Of a DNA stretch of 64,000 bases, positions 50,902 to 60,030 are shown piece after piece. Source of the DNA: Haemophilus haemolyticus_M. Lineage in GTDB: Bacteria; Pseudomonadota; Gammaproteobacteria; Enterobacterales; Pasteurellaceae. The notes beneath the pieces were generated by a model, which worked only from the letters and a program-made list of their open reading frames with translations, was not told where the DNA came from and made no database searches. The stretch covers positions 186,001 through 250,000 of the forward strand of contig NZ_QQGD01000003.1 in assembly GCF_003490935.1 (NCBI RefSeq), written 5' to 3'. The position numbers and the translations under genes were made by a program. Positions within the stretch are counted from its first letter, which is position 1; each line of letters begins with the position of its first letter.

Positions 50902-50931
50902 AAAAGTGCGGCTGAATAAACCGCACTTTTT
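50902..50931 (-). terminator. Uptake-signal terminator of the pit operon
   Basis: AAAAGTGCGG (50902-50911) and CCGCACTTTT (50921-50930) form a 10-bp stem 12 bp past the pit stop. Confidence 0.8.
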
Positions 50932-50942
50932 GTTGCAATAAA

Positions 50943-52205
50943 TTAATTAAACACCGCACGCAGTAAATAGAAGATAATAATTGCGAAGAATGCGCCGGCT
51001 GGTAAAGTGATTATCCAAGAACTAATGATGTTTCGGATAACCGTTAAATTGAGTGCCGCGATACCGCGAGCAAAACCGATACCTAAAATTGCCCCAACAA
51101 GTGTTTGTGTTGTTGAGATCGGCAAGCCTGTACCAGATGCAACTACAACCGTCATCGCAGTGGCAAATTGAGCTGCAAAGCCACGGCTTGGGGTTAAATC
51201 GGTGATCCCAGATCCAACAGTCGCCATCACTTTTTGTCCCATAGTAATTAAGCCCACAGCAATACCTAATGCACCTAGTGGTAAAATCCACCAAGTTAAG
51301 GCTCCGCCTGAAACAATTTTACCGCCTTGTTCTACGATTGATACCACTGCTGAAAGTGGGCCAATTGCATTGGCTACATCATTCGAACCATGAGCAAAAG
51401 CCATCGCACAGGCTGTTAATAACATTAAAATGCTGAAGACTTTTTCTACGGCACCAAAAGTACCTTTGCTTGCAGATTGAGTGAATGTTTTGCTTTTAAA
51501 ATAGAAATGGAAAAACAGCATACCTACAAGGCTAATGACAAGTGAAATGACTAAAGTTTCTTTATTGGAAAGATTTAAACCAACATGTTTTAAACCTTTT
51601 GTCATGGTTACGATACACAACACAAATACGGTTATCCCCATGTAATAAGGACCATATTTTTGTGCATTTTTTAGAGGATGTTCGGTATCAAAAATAAGTT
51701 TTTGCGTACTTGCAAAGATTGCATAGGCGAGAATACCTGCAATGACAGGCGTGATGAACCAGCTACCAACGATGCTACCAATATTTGACCAATCTACTGC
51801 GCCAGGGCCAATCGTAATGCACGCAAACCCAATAATTGCACCGATAATAGTGTGAGTACCAGAAACTGGCCAGCCCATTTTGGTTGCGATAAATAACCAA
51901 GCGCCAGATGCAAATAAAGCAGAAAGCATACCCAGTGCCAAAATATCGGGCGTATCAACAAATTGCATTGGATCGATTACGCCACTTTTAATCGTTTCTG
52001 TTACTTCACCACCGGCTAGATATGCGCCAGCAGATTCAAAAATTAACGCGATAATAATTGCTTGTTTGGCTGTTACAGTACCGGATCCTACAGATGTACC
52101 CATTGAGTTTGAAACATCATTGGCTCCAATACCGAAAGCCATAAAAAAGCCGAAGGCTGCTGTAATCCACACCAACCATGAACCATATTGACTAATAACT
52201 TCCAT
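50943..52205 (-). CDS. pit: PiT family inorganic phosphate transporter
   Basis: 420-residue transporter with about 11-12 membrane helices and the duplicated PiT signature GANDVSNSMGTSVGSG (near 28) and HGSNDVANAIGPLSAVV (near 270). It imports metal-phosphate, driven by protons or sodium. It follows the DUF47 gene by 24 bp; pairing of Pit with a PhoU-like DUF47 protein is common and points to co-regulation. Confidence 0.95.
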   Translation of the reverse strand: MEVISQYGSWLVWITAAFGFFMAFGIGANDVSNSMGTSVGSGTVTAKQAIIIALIFESAGAYLAGGEVTETIKSGVIDPMQFVDTPDILALGMLSALFASGAWLFIATKMGWPVSGTHTIIGAIIGFACITIGPGAVDWSNIGSIVGSWFITPVIAGILAYAIFASTQKLIFDTEHPLKNAQKYGPYYMGITVFVLCIVTMTKGLKHVGLNLSNKETLVISLVISLVGMLFFHFYFKSKTFTQSASKGTFGAVEKVFSILMLLTACAMAFAHGSNDVANAIGPLSAVVSIVEQGGKIVSGGALTWWILPLGALGIAVGLITMGQKVMATVGSGITDLTPSRGFAAQFATAMTVVVASGTGLPISTTQTLVGAILGIGFARGIAALNLTVIRNIISSWIITLPAGAFFAIIIFYLLRAVFN

Positions 52206-52229
52206 AGTTAATTTCCTATGTTTTGTTGA

Positions 52230-52910
52230 TTATGAACGCGCCAGCATTAATTCAATACGTGAGCCAACACGTTGTGCTTGGTCAGCTAGCACACCAACCC
52301 ATTCAATAATTTTATATAAGAACATCACATCAATTGGGTTATAACGGCTTTCTATGGTGTAAAGCATTTTACGTAATTTGATCTGCATTTGGTCGGTATC
52401 ATCTTCAATTGCATCGAGTTCTTGAATCATATCGTTAACTAATTTTAGTTCGCGGCCTTTAAAACCGGTTTCTAAAAGTTGATCCATTTCTTCGATTACT
52501 CGATGAGCTTGATGAATAGCATCTAAACTACGTTTTACGTAACGTAAGAATTCTTCCTGCATTTCTTCAGGAATACCAAATTGACGACCAATCATGCGCC
52601 CTGCAATATCTTTAGCAAAATTGGCTAACTTATCTTGTTGCGTGACTAATTCTAAGAGATCAGTACGATCGATAGGTAAGAATAAACCACGTGGCAATTT
52701 CAAACGAATCTCACGTTTCAAGCTATCTGCTTCGCGTTCACGCTGAGAGATTTCTAAACGTTTTTCTTCCGCTTTTTCCCAATCCTTTGAGAAGGTAGTT
52801 TCAAAAAAAGGAATTAAAAGATCGCTACATTCAGTGACTTTTTCCGAATGCTTTTGCAATGGTTTTAAAGGCGAATGGGCAAATAATCCGAGAATATTAT
52901 TCATTGCCAT
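52230..52910 (-). CDS. DUF47 / PhoU-like protein (TIGR00153), Pit accessory
   Basis: I choose the ATG at 52910 (MAMNNILGLFAHSPLKPL), preceded by GGAG, giving 226 residues; the in-frame ATG at 53003 lacks a ribosome-binding site and adds an unlikely extension. The all-helical protein resembles PhoU (LQKHSEKVTECSDLL, TDLLELVTQQDKLANFAKDI, MFLYKIIEWVGVLADQAQRVG). Such proteins are thought to modulate the adjacent Pit transporter. First gene of the two-gene operon. Confidence 0.9.
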   Translation of the reverse strand: MAMNNILGLFAHSPLKPLQKHSEKVTECSDLLIPFFETTFSKDWEKAEEKRLEISQREREADSLKREIRLKLPRGLFLPIDRTDLLELVTQQDKLANFAKDIAGRMIGRQFGIPEEMQEEFLRYVKRSLDAIHQAHRVIEEMDQLLETGFKGRELKLVNDMIQELDAIEDDTDQMQIKLRKMLYTIESRYNPIDVMFLYKIIEWVGVLADQAQRVGSRIELMLARS

Positions 52911-53044
52911 AAGTGATTTACTCCATAAGGGGTTAAAAATTCGTGCGCATATTACCCGATTTTTATTAATAATTAAATGTATTTTAGGGGGCGCTCCCTT
53001 CACTGAAAAGGAAAAGCCAAATTTTTCATCTTTTCAATGTATCA

Positions 53045-53257
53045 TTAATATTTCTTACAACGCGATGAGCCGTATTTACTACCGCCAGGCAAGCATTCAC
53101 AGGCTTCACCATCGCGATCTCGATCCAAATGATAAGCATGGTGGTTTTCATAATAGCGTTGTGCTTCTTCTTGTGTATTAAAATCTGAACAACGAACGCC
53201 AGCATTTATAGGCAATGTGATGCTTAGAAGCATAGAAAATAGAAACAATTTTTTCAT
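53045..53257 (-). CDS. Secreted excalibur-domain protein (70 aa)
   Basis: Signal peptide MKKLFLFSMLLSITLPINAG, then a compact excalibur domain: CSDFNTQEEAQRYYE and the calcium-loop-like DRDRDGEACECLPGG. Four or more cysteines suggest disulfides in the periplasm or outside. Excalibur domains are predicted Ca-binding modules often attached to nucleases or surface proteins; here the domain stands alone. Monocistronic. Function unknown. Confidence 0.8.
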   Translation of the reverse strand: MKKLFLFSMLLSITLPINAGVRCSDFNTQEEAQRYYENHHAYHLDRDRDGEACECLPGGSKYGSSRCKKY

Positions 53258-53420
53258 AGAGATCCTTTATTAATTCGTTATTTAAAATTAAGTCAAATTA
53301 TAGCCCTTTATATCTATTTTACGATGTTTAATTTAAAGGAATATAAATCTATAAAACGCTTGATTTATCTATTTTTATCTGTATATTTGAACAGTTTTAA
53401 GTTGAAGGGAGTATAATTTT

Positions 53421-54458
53421 ATGAGTAATGAAATTGAAATCAAATTAGCGGTATCTGACCAAGCATTTAATGAATTAGAAGAACATTTAAAATACTTTAC
53501 TTGTTTAGCGCATAAAAAACAGTTTCTGAGCAATACTTATTATGATTATCCTGATCATTTCCTTGCTAAACGAAAGATGGGATTACGTATTCGTCAAGAA
53601 GATCAGGAACTTACATTAACGCTTAAAACCAACGGCGAAGTTGTTGGTGGATTGCATAGTCGCCCAGAATATAATTTACCATTAACCGAAAAAGAAACGC
53701 CAACTAATGCCCAATTAAGAGAGCTCTATCCTTTTGAACAATTACCTAGCTCTACACTACAACCTATTTTCTCCACAGATTTTAACCGCACTTTTTGGTT
53801 AGTTAAATTTCAACAATCCAAAATTGAAGTGGCGTTCGATCAAGGCAAAATTATTGCAGGCGAATCTGAGCAACCTATTTGTGAGATTGAGTTTGAATTG
53901 AAATCTGGCAATGTGCAGGATCTTTTTGATTTTGTAGAAACCTTGCCTTTCGAAAGAGATATTTATTTTAGTAGCGCAAGTAAAGCGAAGCGTGGTTATT
54001 TGCTGGGCTCAAAACAATTTTTAACAGATTGGTTAAATAAATGGCGTGATTTCTTAAAAGAAGAACGAGAAGAAAGTGCGGTAGATTTTTGTGTAAAATT
54101 TAATTCCGTGTTGAAAATGGAACAGAAACTTTTAGAAGAAACCTTATCCTTTTCTCCCGCATTTTTTAGCCAAGATTTTATGAAAACAGTGGAGCGAGTT
54201 GGGGCATTTTTTAATCTTTATCATTATTATGATGAAAATGGAAAAATCCTAGAAGCGGTGGCAACAGAAAAACAAAAAGAAACGCTTTTACCAGCTTTGT
54301 TAGAAAGCAATCAGAGAATTTTTGCTGAAATTCGTGATTTGATTCGTTTTCATAGTGAAACGAAAGACAATAAAAAAACTATTGAAAAATTGACCACACT
54401 TTTGAAAAGTCGAGTTTATTTTGAGCGAATGATCAAATTAATGAGATTCTCGGCATAA
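53421..54458 (+). CDS. CYTH domain protein, YgiF-like inorganic triphosphatase
   Basis: The N-terminal CYTH domain (about 1-200) has the signature EIEIKLAV (ExExK), YDYPDHFLAKRKMGLRIRQE and ICEIEFELKSG. E. coli YgiF, with the same domain, hydrolyses inorganic triphosphate. The C-terminal part (about 205-345) is helical, lacks obvious conserved His of CHAD domains and is shorter than in YgiF (433 aa), so it looks like a reduced or diverged CHAD. Activity is inferred from the family only. Confidence 0.85.
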   Translation: MSNEIEIKLAVSDQAFNELEEHLKYFTCLAHKKQFLSNTYYDYPDHFLAKRKMGLRIRQEDQELTLTLKTNGEVVGGLHSRPEYNLPLTEKETPTNAQLRELYPFEQLPSSTLQPIFSTDFNRTFWLVKFQQSKIEVAFDQGKIIAGESEQPICEIEFELKSGNVQDLFDFVETLPFERDIYFSSASKAKRGYLLGSKQFLTDWLNKWRDFLKEEREESAVDFCVKFNSVLKMEQKLLEETLSFSPAFFSQDFMKTVERVGAFFNLYHYYDENGKILEAVATEKQKETLLPALLESNQRIFAEIRDLIRFHSETKDNKKTIEKLTTLLKSRVYFERMIKLMRFSA

Positions 54459-54583
54459 TGCGAATCAACCGTGCAAATGGGTAAGCTATATTTCTAAGCA
54501 TTATGTAAGCTTGCCCTGAATAATATAATGATATTTAGCTGTAGGTATATGAATACTCGGTTAAAGGATGAGAAGGATAAAAA

Positions 54584-55960
54584 ATGGCTAAAGCCCCGAA
54601 AACAGCTTATGTATGTAACGATTGTGGTGCGGAGTTTTCTCGTTGGCAAGGGCAATGCTCGGCTTGTAAAGCGTGGAATACAATTACGGAAGTGCGGTTA
54701 ATTTCCACGGCAAAATCAAAAAATGATCGTTTTAGTGGCTACGCGGGTGAAACTCAGGCAAAAATTCAAACGCTATCTGAAATTAGTTTGCAAGAAACAC
54801 CTCGTTTTTCCAGTGGCTTTAATGAATTAGATCGGGTTCTGGGCGGCGGGATCGTACCGGGTAGTGCGATTTTAATTGGTGGGCATCCTGGTGCTGGGAA
54901 AAGTACCTTGTTATTACAAGTCATGTGTGGTTTAGCGAAAAACATGACCGCACTTTATGTGACGGGAGAGGAATCGTTACAACAGGTTGCGATGCGTGCA
55001 AGTCGATTGGGATTGCCAAACGATCAATTAAAAATGTTGTCAGAAACCTCTGTGGAACAGATTTGTAATTTAGCGGATCAATTAAAACCGCAAATTATAG
55101 TGGTGGACTCGATCCAAGTAATGCATTTGGCGGATATTCAATCATCGCCAGGAAGTGTGGCACAAGTGCGTGAATGTGCTTCTTTCCTCACTCGTTATGC
55201 GAAAACCCGCCAAGTCGCCATTATTATGGTGGGGCATGTAACGAAAGACGGAACACTTGCCGGGCCGAAAGTGTTAGAGCATGCCATTGACTGTTCATTA
55301 CTATTAGAAGGCGAAGCCGATTCTCGCTATCGTACCTTGCGTAGCCATAAAAACCGTTTTGGTGCGGTGAATGAATTAGGTGTATTTGGTATGACCGAGC
55401 AAGGCTTGCGAGAAGTAAAAAATCCATCGGCGATCTTTTTAAGTCGCGGGGATGAGATTACATCGGGCAGCTCTGTTATGGTACTTTGGGAAGGAACACG
55501 CCCTCTTTTAGTTGAAATTCAGGCTCTAGTGGATCATTCAATGCTAGCGAATCCTCGCCGTGTTGCGGTGGGATTAGAGCAAAATCGCTTAGCACTATTA
55601 TTGGCGGTGTTACATCGACATGGCGGCTTGCAAATGGCCGATCAAGATGTCTTTGTAAATGTCGTTGGTGGTGTAAAAGTCAGTGAAACAAGTGCGGATT
55701 TGGCTTTGTTGCTTGCGTTAATTTCTAGTTTCCGTAATCGCCCCTTGCCACAAGATTTAGTGATTTTTGGCGAGGTGGGATTAGCGGGCGAAATTCGTCC
55801 AGTACCAAGTGGGCAAGAGCGTATTAGTGAAGCGGCAAAGCATGGTTTTAAACGTGCGATTGTTCCTTTTGGTAACAAGCCGAAAAGTGCGGTTGAAAAT
55901 ATGCAAGTTTTTACGGTAAAGAAACTTTCCGATGCGTTAGCCGTGTTGGATAATTTCTAA
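54584..55960 (+). CDS. radA: DNA repair protein RadA (Sms)
   Basis: RecA-like helicase that drives branch migration and also helps natural transformation. N-terminal zinc finger CNDCGAEFSRWQGQCSAC, Walker A IGGHPGAGKSTLL near 100, RadA motif KNRFG near 257, and a C-terminal Lon-like domain (about 275-458, GEVGLAGEIRPVPSGQERI). Length 458 is standard. RadA extends recombination D-loops in other competent bacteria, relevant here because Haemophilus takes up DNA. Confidence 0.96.
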   Translation: MAKAPKTAYVCNDCGAEFSRWQGQCSACKAWNTITEVRLISTAKSKNDRFSGYAGETQAKIQTLSEISLQETPRFSSGFNELDRVLGGGIVPGSAILIGGHPGAGKSTLLLQVMCGLAKNMTALYVTGEESLQQVAMRASRLGLPNDQLKMLSETSVEQICNLADQLKPQIIVVDSIQVMHLADIQSSPGSVAQVRECASFLTRYAKTRQVAIIMVGHVTKDGTLAGPKVLEHAIDCSLLLEGEADSRYRTLRSHKNRFGAVNELGVFGMTEQGLREVKNPSAIFLSRGDEITSGSSVMVLWEGTRPLLVEIQALVDHSMLANPRRVAVGLEQNRLALLLAVLHRHGGLQMADQDVFVNVVGGVKVSETSADLALLLALISSFRNRPLPQDLVIFGEVGLAGEIRPVPSGQERISEAAKHGFKRAIVPFGNKPKSAVENMQVFTVKKLSDALAVLDNF

Positions 55961-56082
55961 ATACTTCCATTAGAGATAATTAATAGCCTCAATGGAAATA
56001 AATTATCTAATTCCGTTGTAGTGAAAAAATTAGCAAAATTTGTTAAAATAAACATACTTTTTATTCAAAGAAAAATAAGAAA

Positions 56083-56562
56083 ATGGAAAAAAAACTGAAT
56101 AAAGCGCTGGATGCGATTGATATAAAAATTCTTAATGAATTACAACGCAACGGTAAAATTTCTAATATTGATTTGTCGAAAAAAGTAGGGCTTTCACCCA
56201 CGCCTTGTTTAGAACGTGTTAAACGTTTAGAAAAACAAGGTGTGATTATGGGATATCGCGCATTGTTGAATCCCGAATTATTGGAAGCACCTTTGCTTGT
56301 GATCGTGGAAATTACGTTAGTTCGTGGAAAACCTGATATATTTGAGGAATTTAATGCTGCGATTCAAGAGTTGGAAGAAATTCAAGAATGCCATTTGGTA
56401 TCGGGCGATTTTGACTATTTATTAAAAACTCGTGTTGCCGACATGGCCGAATACCGAAAATTGCTGGGGACGACATTATTGCGTTTACCTGGTGTAAATG
56501 ACACTCGCACTTATGTTGTGATGGAAGAAGTAAAACAAACCAATTTCCTTGTATTGAAATAA
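56083..56562 (+). CDS. lrp: Leucine-responsive regulatory protein
   Basis: Global regulator of amino-acid metabolism. N-terminal winged helix (LDAIDIKILNELQRNGKISNID, SKKVGLSPTPCLERVKRLE) and a C-terminal RAM ligand-binding domain (about 70-159, VIVEITLVRGKPDIFEEF, HLVSGDFDYLLKTRV). Length 159. Directly followed by ftsK with a single-base gap, the classic lrp-ftsK-lolA-rarA order. Confidence 0.95.
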   Translation: MEKKLNKALDAIDIKILNELQRNGKISNIDLSKKVGLSPTPCLERVKRLEKQGVIMGYRALLNPELLEAPLLVIVEITLVRGKPDIFEEFNAAIQELEEIQECHLVSGDFDYLLKTRVADMAEYRKLLGTTLLRLPGVNDTRTYVVMEEVKQTNFLVLK

Positions 56563-56563
56563 T

Positions 56564-59335
56564 ATGATTAAACAAATAACTGAACGATTTACACCCAGAC
56601 AGTATTTAGCTGAACTTTTGCTTGGATTAACCGCACTTTTTGGGCTTTATTTAATTATTGCTTGGTCAAGTTATACTCCGCTTGATAATTCTTGGGCAAC
56701 GGCTGGTGCGCATGGTGAAACAATTAATAAAGTCGGCGCATTTGGTGCGTGGATTATCGATCTTTCTTTTGTTTTCTTAGGCTATGTCGCCCATGTTATT
56801 CCTTTTACAGTTTTTTTGGTACCTGTCTATTTATTGAAAACAAAAGCAGTTAAAAACCTTTCCTGTACTCGAATTATTTTACGTGGTTTTGGCTTTACCA
56901 TGTTGATTATTGGGCTTTGCGTAATGAGTATGTTGCTTTTGCAAAGTAATGCCTTTTATTTAAGTGGTGGTGTATTGGGCGGTTCACTTGTTGTAAATTG
57001 GCTTTATCCAGCATTAGGTAAATTCGGAGCAGTTTTAATTGGTTTTACAGTTGCTTTAATCGGTTTTATTTTTTGCTCTGGCGCCTCATTAATTCGACTG
57101 ATTGTGGCCTTTTATCATTGGTTGACAATGAAAAATGAGCAGGAAGAAAGTGTTGAGCAAGAAAAAACAACAGAAGAATTAGAGCAAATCGTGATTGTAA
57201 AATCAGATAGTTCAGAAATAGAAAATTTAGATCAAAATAATCTTAATGTAGAACAAAATAGTGAGATTGAAACTCAAAAATCGTCTTTAGAGGCAGAAGA
57301 CAACTCAGTTAAGCAACCTTCGCATTTAATTAATATTCATGGTTTAAATCCAGAGGTTTCTATCAAATCAGAATATGAAGTTTCTCTTGAAGAGAGTGTA
57401 AAACCTCAGTTTTCTCTTGAGTTTGAATCGGAAACCTTGCCCAGTGTGAATTTATCGAGCGACGCGCATGGACAAACAGTAAGTAAAAATGATTTTGTGC
57501 CAGTGTGGAATAAACCGATAAAGCCAGCTGTTCAGGATAATGTCTCAATGAATCAAAGTGCGGATGATTTTACTAAGGTTTCCTTGCTTACAAATGATGA
57601 AATGCCAACAGTTTCATTAAAACCCACTGATGAATCCTTGAATACTGAAATGGAGGATAATAATTTTAATGCTCAAGCTGATGAAAAAGTACGCTTGGGT
57701 GATGATGAATTGAAATTTAACGTATCCTTACAGGATGATATAAGGGATGTCCAATTAGACAAAAATCAAGAAGAATCGCCTAACTATAAAGGTTATAGCG
57801 GTAGCTTGATTCATCCTGCATTCCAACAGCAAACAACTAAACGTGAAAAGCCTAGTACACCGTTACCAAGTTTAGATTTATTATCAAAACATCCCGCAGT
57901 GGAACAAAATATTACACAAGAAGAAGTTTTTGAAACGTCTCAACGTATTGAGCAACAATTACGTAATTTTAATGTGAAAGCGACTGTAAAAGATGTGCTT
58001 GTTGGCCCAGTTGTCACTCGCTATGAATTAGAATTACAACCTGGGGTGAAAGCGTCAAAAGTAACGAGTATTGATACCGATTTGGCGCGTGCATTAATGT
58101 TCCGCTCGATTCGTGTGGCAGAGGCTATTCCTGGAAAGCCTTATATTGGTATTGAAACACCTAATCTTCATCGTCAAATGGTGCCATTACGTGACGTGTT
58201 AGATAGCAGCGAATTCCGTGATACTCATGCCACTTTGCCAATGGCTTTAGGTAAAGATATTAGCGGAAAGGCTGTGATTGTTGATTTAGCGAAAATGCCA
58301 CATTTATTAGTGGCAGGTTCCACGGGATCAGGTAAGTCTATTGGTGTGAATACGATGATTCTAAGTTTACTTTATCGTGTTCAACCAGAGGATGTGAAAT
58401 TCATTATGATTGATCCTAAAACTGTTGAATTTGGGGCTTATAACGATATTCCACACTTGATAACTCCTGTTGTAACAGATATGAAAAAAGCGGCTAATGC
58501 GTTGCGTTGGTGTGTAGATGAAATGGAACGCCGTTATCAGTTGCTTTCAGCTCTACGTGTACGTAATATTGAAGGCTTTAACGAAAAAATTGATGAATAT
58601 GACGCAATGGGAATGCCTGTGCCGAATCCAATTTGGCGACCTGGCGATACAATGGATACTATGCCTCCCGCATTGAAAAAATTGAGTTATATTGTGGTTA
58701 TTATTGATGAACTTGCCGATTTAATGATGGTGGCGGGGAAGCAAATCGAAGAACTCATTGCCCGATTGGCTCAAAAAGCGCGAGCTATTGGTATCCATTT
58801 AATTTTAGCCACACAACGCCCTTCTGTCGATGTGATTACAGGTTTAATTAAAGCAAATATTCCAAGTCGCATTGCCTTTACGGTGGCTAGTAAAATTGAC
58901 TCACGCACTATTCTTGATCAAGGGGGCGCAGAAGCCCTTTTAGGGCGTGGAGATATGCTTTATTCGGGGCAAGGTTCATCTGATTTAATCCGCGTACACG
59001 GAGCCTATATGAGTTATGATGAAGTCATCAATATTGCCGATGATTGGCGAGCGCGTGGTAAGCCTGATTATATCGATGGCATTTTAGAAAGCTCAGACGA
59101 TGAAGATAATGCAGAAAAAGGAATATCAAGTGGTAGAGAATTAGATCCACTCTTTGATGAAGTAATGGATTTTGTTATTAATACCGGTACAACTTCAGTA
59201 TCTTCTATTCAACGTAAATTCAGCGTAGGTTTTAACCGAGCTGCTCGTATTATGGATCAAATGGAAGAACAAGGAATTGTTAGCCCAATGCAAAATGGTA
59301 AGCGTGAGATTTTATCGCGTCGTCCGGAATACTAA
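56564..59335 (+). CDS. ftsK: DNA translocase FtsK
   Basis: Divisome protein that pumps DNA toward dif and activates XerCD. Four membrane helices in the first about 190 residues, an acidic linker (about 200-450) much shorter than in E. coli (923 vs about 1329 residues), then alpha/beta motor domains with Walker A VAGSTGSGKSIGVN near 590 and Walker B YIVVIIDELADLM near 708, and the gamma winged helix (about 855-923, SSIQRKFSVGFNRAARIMDQME) that reads KOPS. Begins 1 bp after lrp. Confidence 0.97.
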   Translation: MIKQITERFTPRQYLAELLLGLTALFGLYLIIAWSSYTPLDNSWATAGAHGETINKVGAFGAWIIDLSFVFLGYVAHVIPFTVFLVPVYLLKTKAVKNLSCTRIILRGFGFTMLIIGLCVMSMLLLQSNAFYLSGGVLGGSLVVNWLYPALGKFGAVLIGFTVALIGFIFCSGASLIRLIVAFYHWLTMKNEQEESVEQEKTTEELEQIVIVKSDSSEIENLDQNNLNVEQNSEIETQKSSLEAEDNSVKQPSHLINIHGLNPEVSIKSEYEVSLEESVKPQFSLEFESETLPSVNLSSDAHGQTVSKNDFVPVWNKPIKPAVQDNVSMNQSADDFTKVSLLTNDEMPTVSLKPTDESLNTEMEDNNFNAQADEKVRLGDDELKFNVSLQDDIRDVQLDKNQEESPNYKGYSGSLIHPAFQQQTTKREKPSTPLPSLDLLSKHPAVEQNITQEEVFETSQRIEQQLRNFNVKATVKDVLVGPVVTRYELELQPGVKASKVTSIDTDLARALMFRSIRVAEAIPGKPYIGIETPNLHRQMVPLRDVLDSSEFRDTHATLPMALGKDISGKAVIVDLAKMPHLLVAGSTGSGKSIGVNTMILSLLYRVQPEDVKFIMIDPKTVEFGAYNDIPHLITPVVTDMKKAANALRWCVDEMERRYQLLSALRVRNIEGFNEKIDEYDAMGMPVPNPIWRPGDTMDTMPPALKKLSYIVVIIDELADLMMVAGKQIEELIARLAQKARAIGIHLILATQRPSVDVITGLIKANIPSRIAFTVASKIDSRTILDQGGAEALLGRGDMLYSGQGSSDLIRVHGAYMSYDEVINIADDWRARGKPDYIDGILESSDDEDNAEKGISSGRELDPLFDEVMDFVINTGTTSVSSIQRKFSVGFNRAARIMDQMEEQGIVSPMQNGKREILSRRPEY

Positions 59336-59352
59336 TTTAAAAGGAAAGTAAA

Positions 59353-59970
59353 ATGAAAAAAACAACGTTAAAATTTGCCGCACTTGCCTTACTTGGTTTG
59401 AGTAATTTGGCATTGGCTGATGCGGCAAGTGAATTGCAAATGCGTTTAGCTAAAGTCGATGTGTTAAGCGCAGAATTTGTGCAAACAGTGACTTCTGGAA
59501 GTGGCAAAAATGTTCAACAGGGAAGTGGCAAACTTCAAATTAAACGCCCAAATTTATTCCGGATGGATACTAAAACTCCTCAAGAAACCCAGATTATTTC
59601 TGATGGTAAAACCTTATGGTTCTACGATCCATTTGTGCAACAAGTAACAGCACAATGGGTGAAGGATGCCGTGAATAACACACCATTCGTATTGCTTACA
59701 AGTAATGATAAAAGCCATTGGGATCAATATTCGGTCATGCAACAAGTGGATACTTTCGTATTGAAACCTAAATCTTCAAAAAGTAATATCAAGCAATTTG
59801 ATATTCGCGTCGATGCCAATGGCGTATTAAGAAATTTCAGTACGACCGAGAAAGATGGGCAAACCAATCTTTATGTTTTACGTAACATTACTAATCAAAC
59901 CTTGTCTGATAGCTTGTTCCAATTCAAGCCAGAAAAAGGCGTTGAAGTGGATGACCAACGTAAAAAATAA
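59353..59970 (+). CDS. lolA: Outer-membrane lipoprotein carrier LolA
   Basis: Periplasmic chaperone that carries lipoproteins from LolCDE to LolB (lolB is at 48316). Signal peptide (about 1-22, cleaved after LALA), then the LolA fold with ASELQMRLAKVDVLSAEFVQ, GKLQIKRPNLFRMD and DGKTLWFYDPFVQQVT. Length 205. Follows ftsK by 17 bp and is followed by a terminator, although rarA starts only 60 bp later. Confidence 0.95.
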   Translation: MKKTTLKFAALALLGLSNLALADAASELQMRLAKVDVLSAEFVQTVTSGSGKNVQQGSGKLQIKRPNLFRMDTKTPQETQIISDGKTLWFYDPFVQQVTAQWVKDAVNNTPFVLLTSNDKSHWDQYSVMQQVDTFVLKPKSSKSNIKQFDIRVDANGVLRNFSTTEKDGQTNLYVLRNITNQTLSDSLFQFKPEKGVEVDDQRKK

Positions 59971-59988
59971 CAAATGATTATTTGAAAT

Positions 59989-60010
59989 AAGGGCGTAGAA
60001 ATACGCCCTT
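59989..60010 (+). terminator. Terminator-like hairpin between lolA and rarA
   Basis: AAGGGCGTA and TACGCCCTT with a GAAA tetraloop. Only a weak T-rich stretch (CAATTTTG) follows, so partial read-through into rarA is likely. Confidence 0.65.
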
Positions 60011-60030
60011 CAATTTTGTGAGAAATAAAC

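Noticed and set aside
52911..53003. Longer N-terminus for the DUF47 protein
   Set aside because: The extension is basic and unlike the family, and the ribosome-binding site supports the start at 52910.
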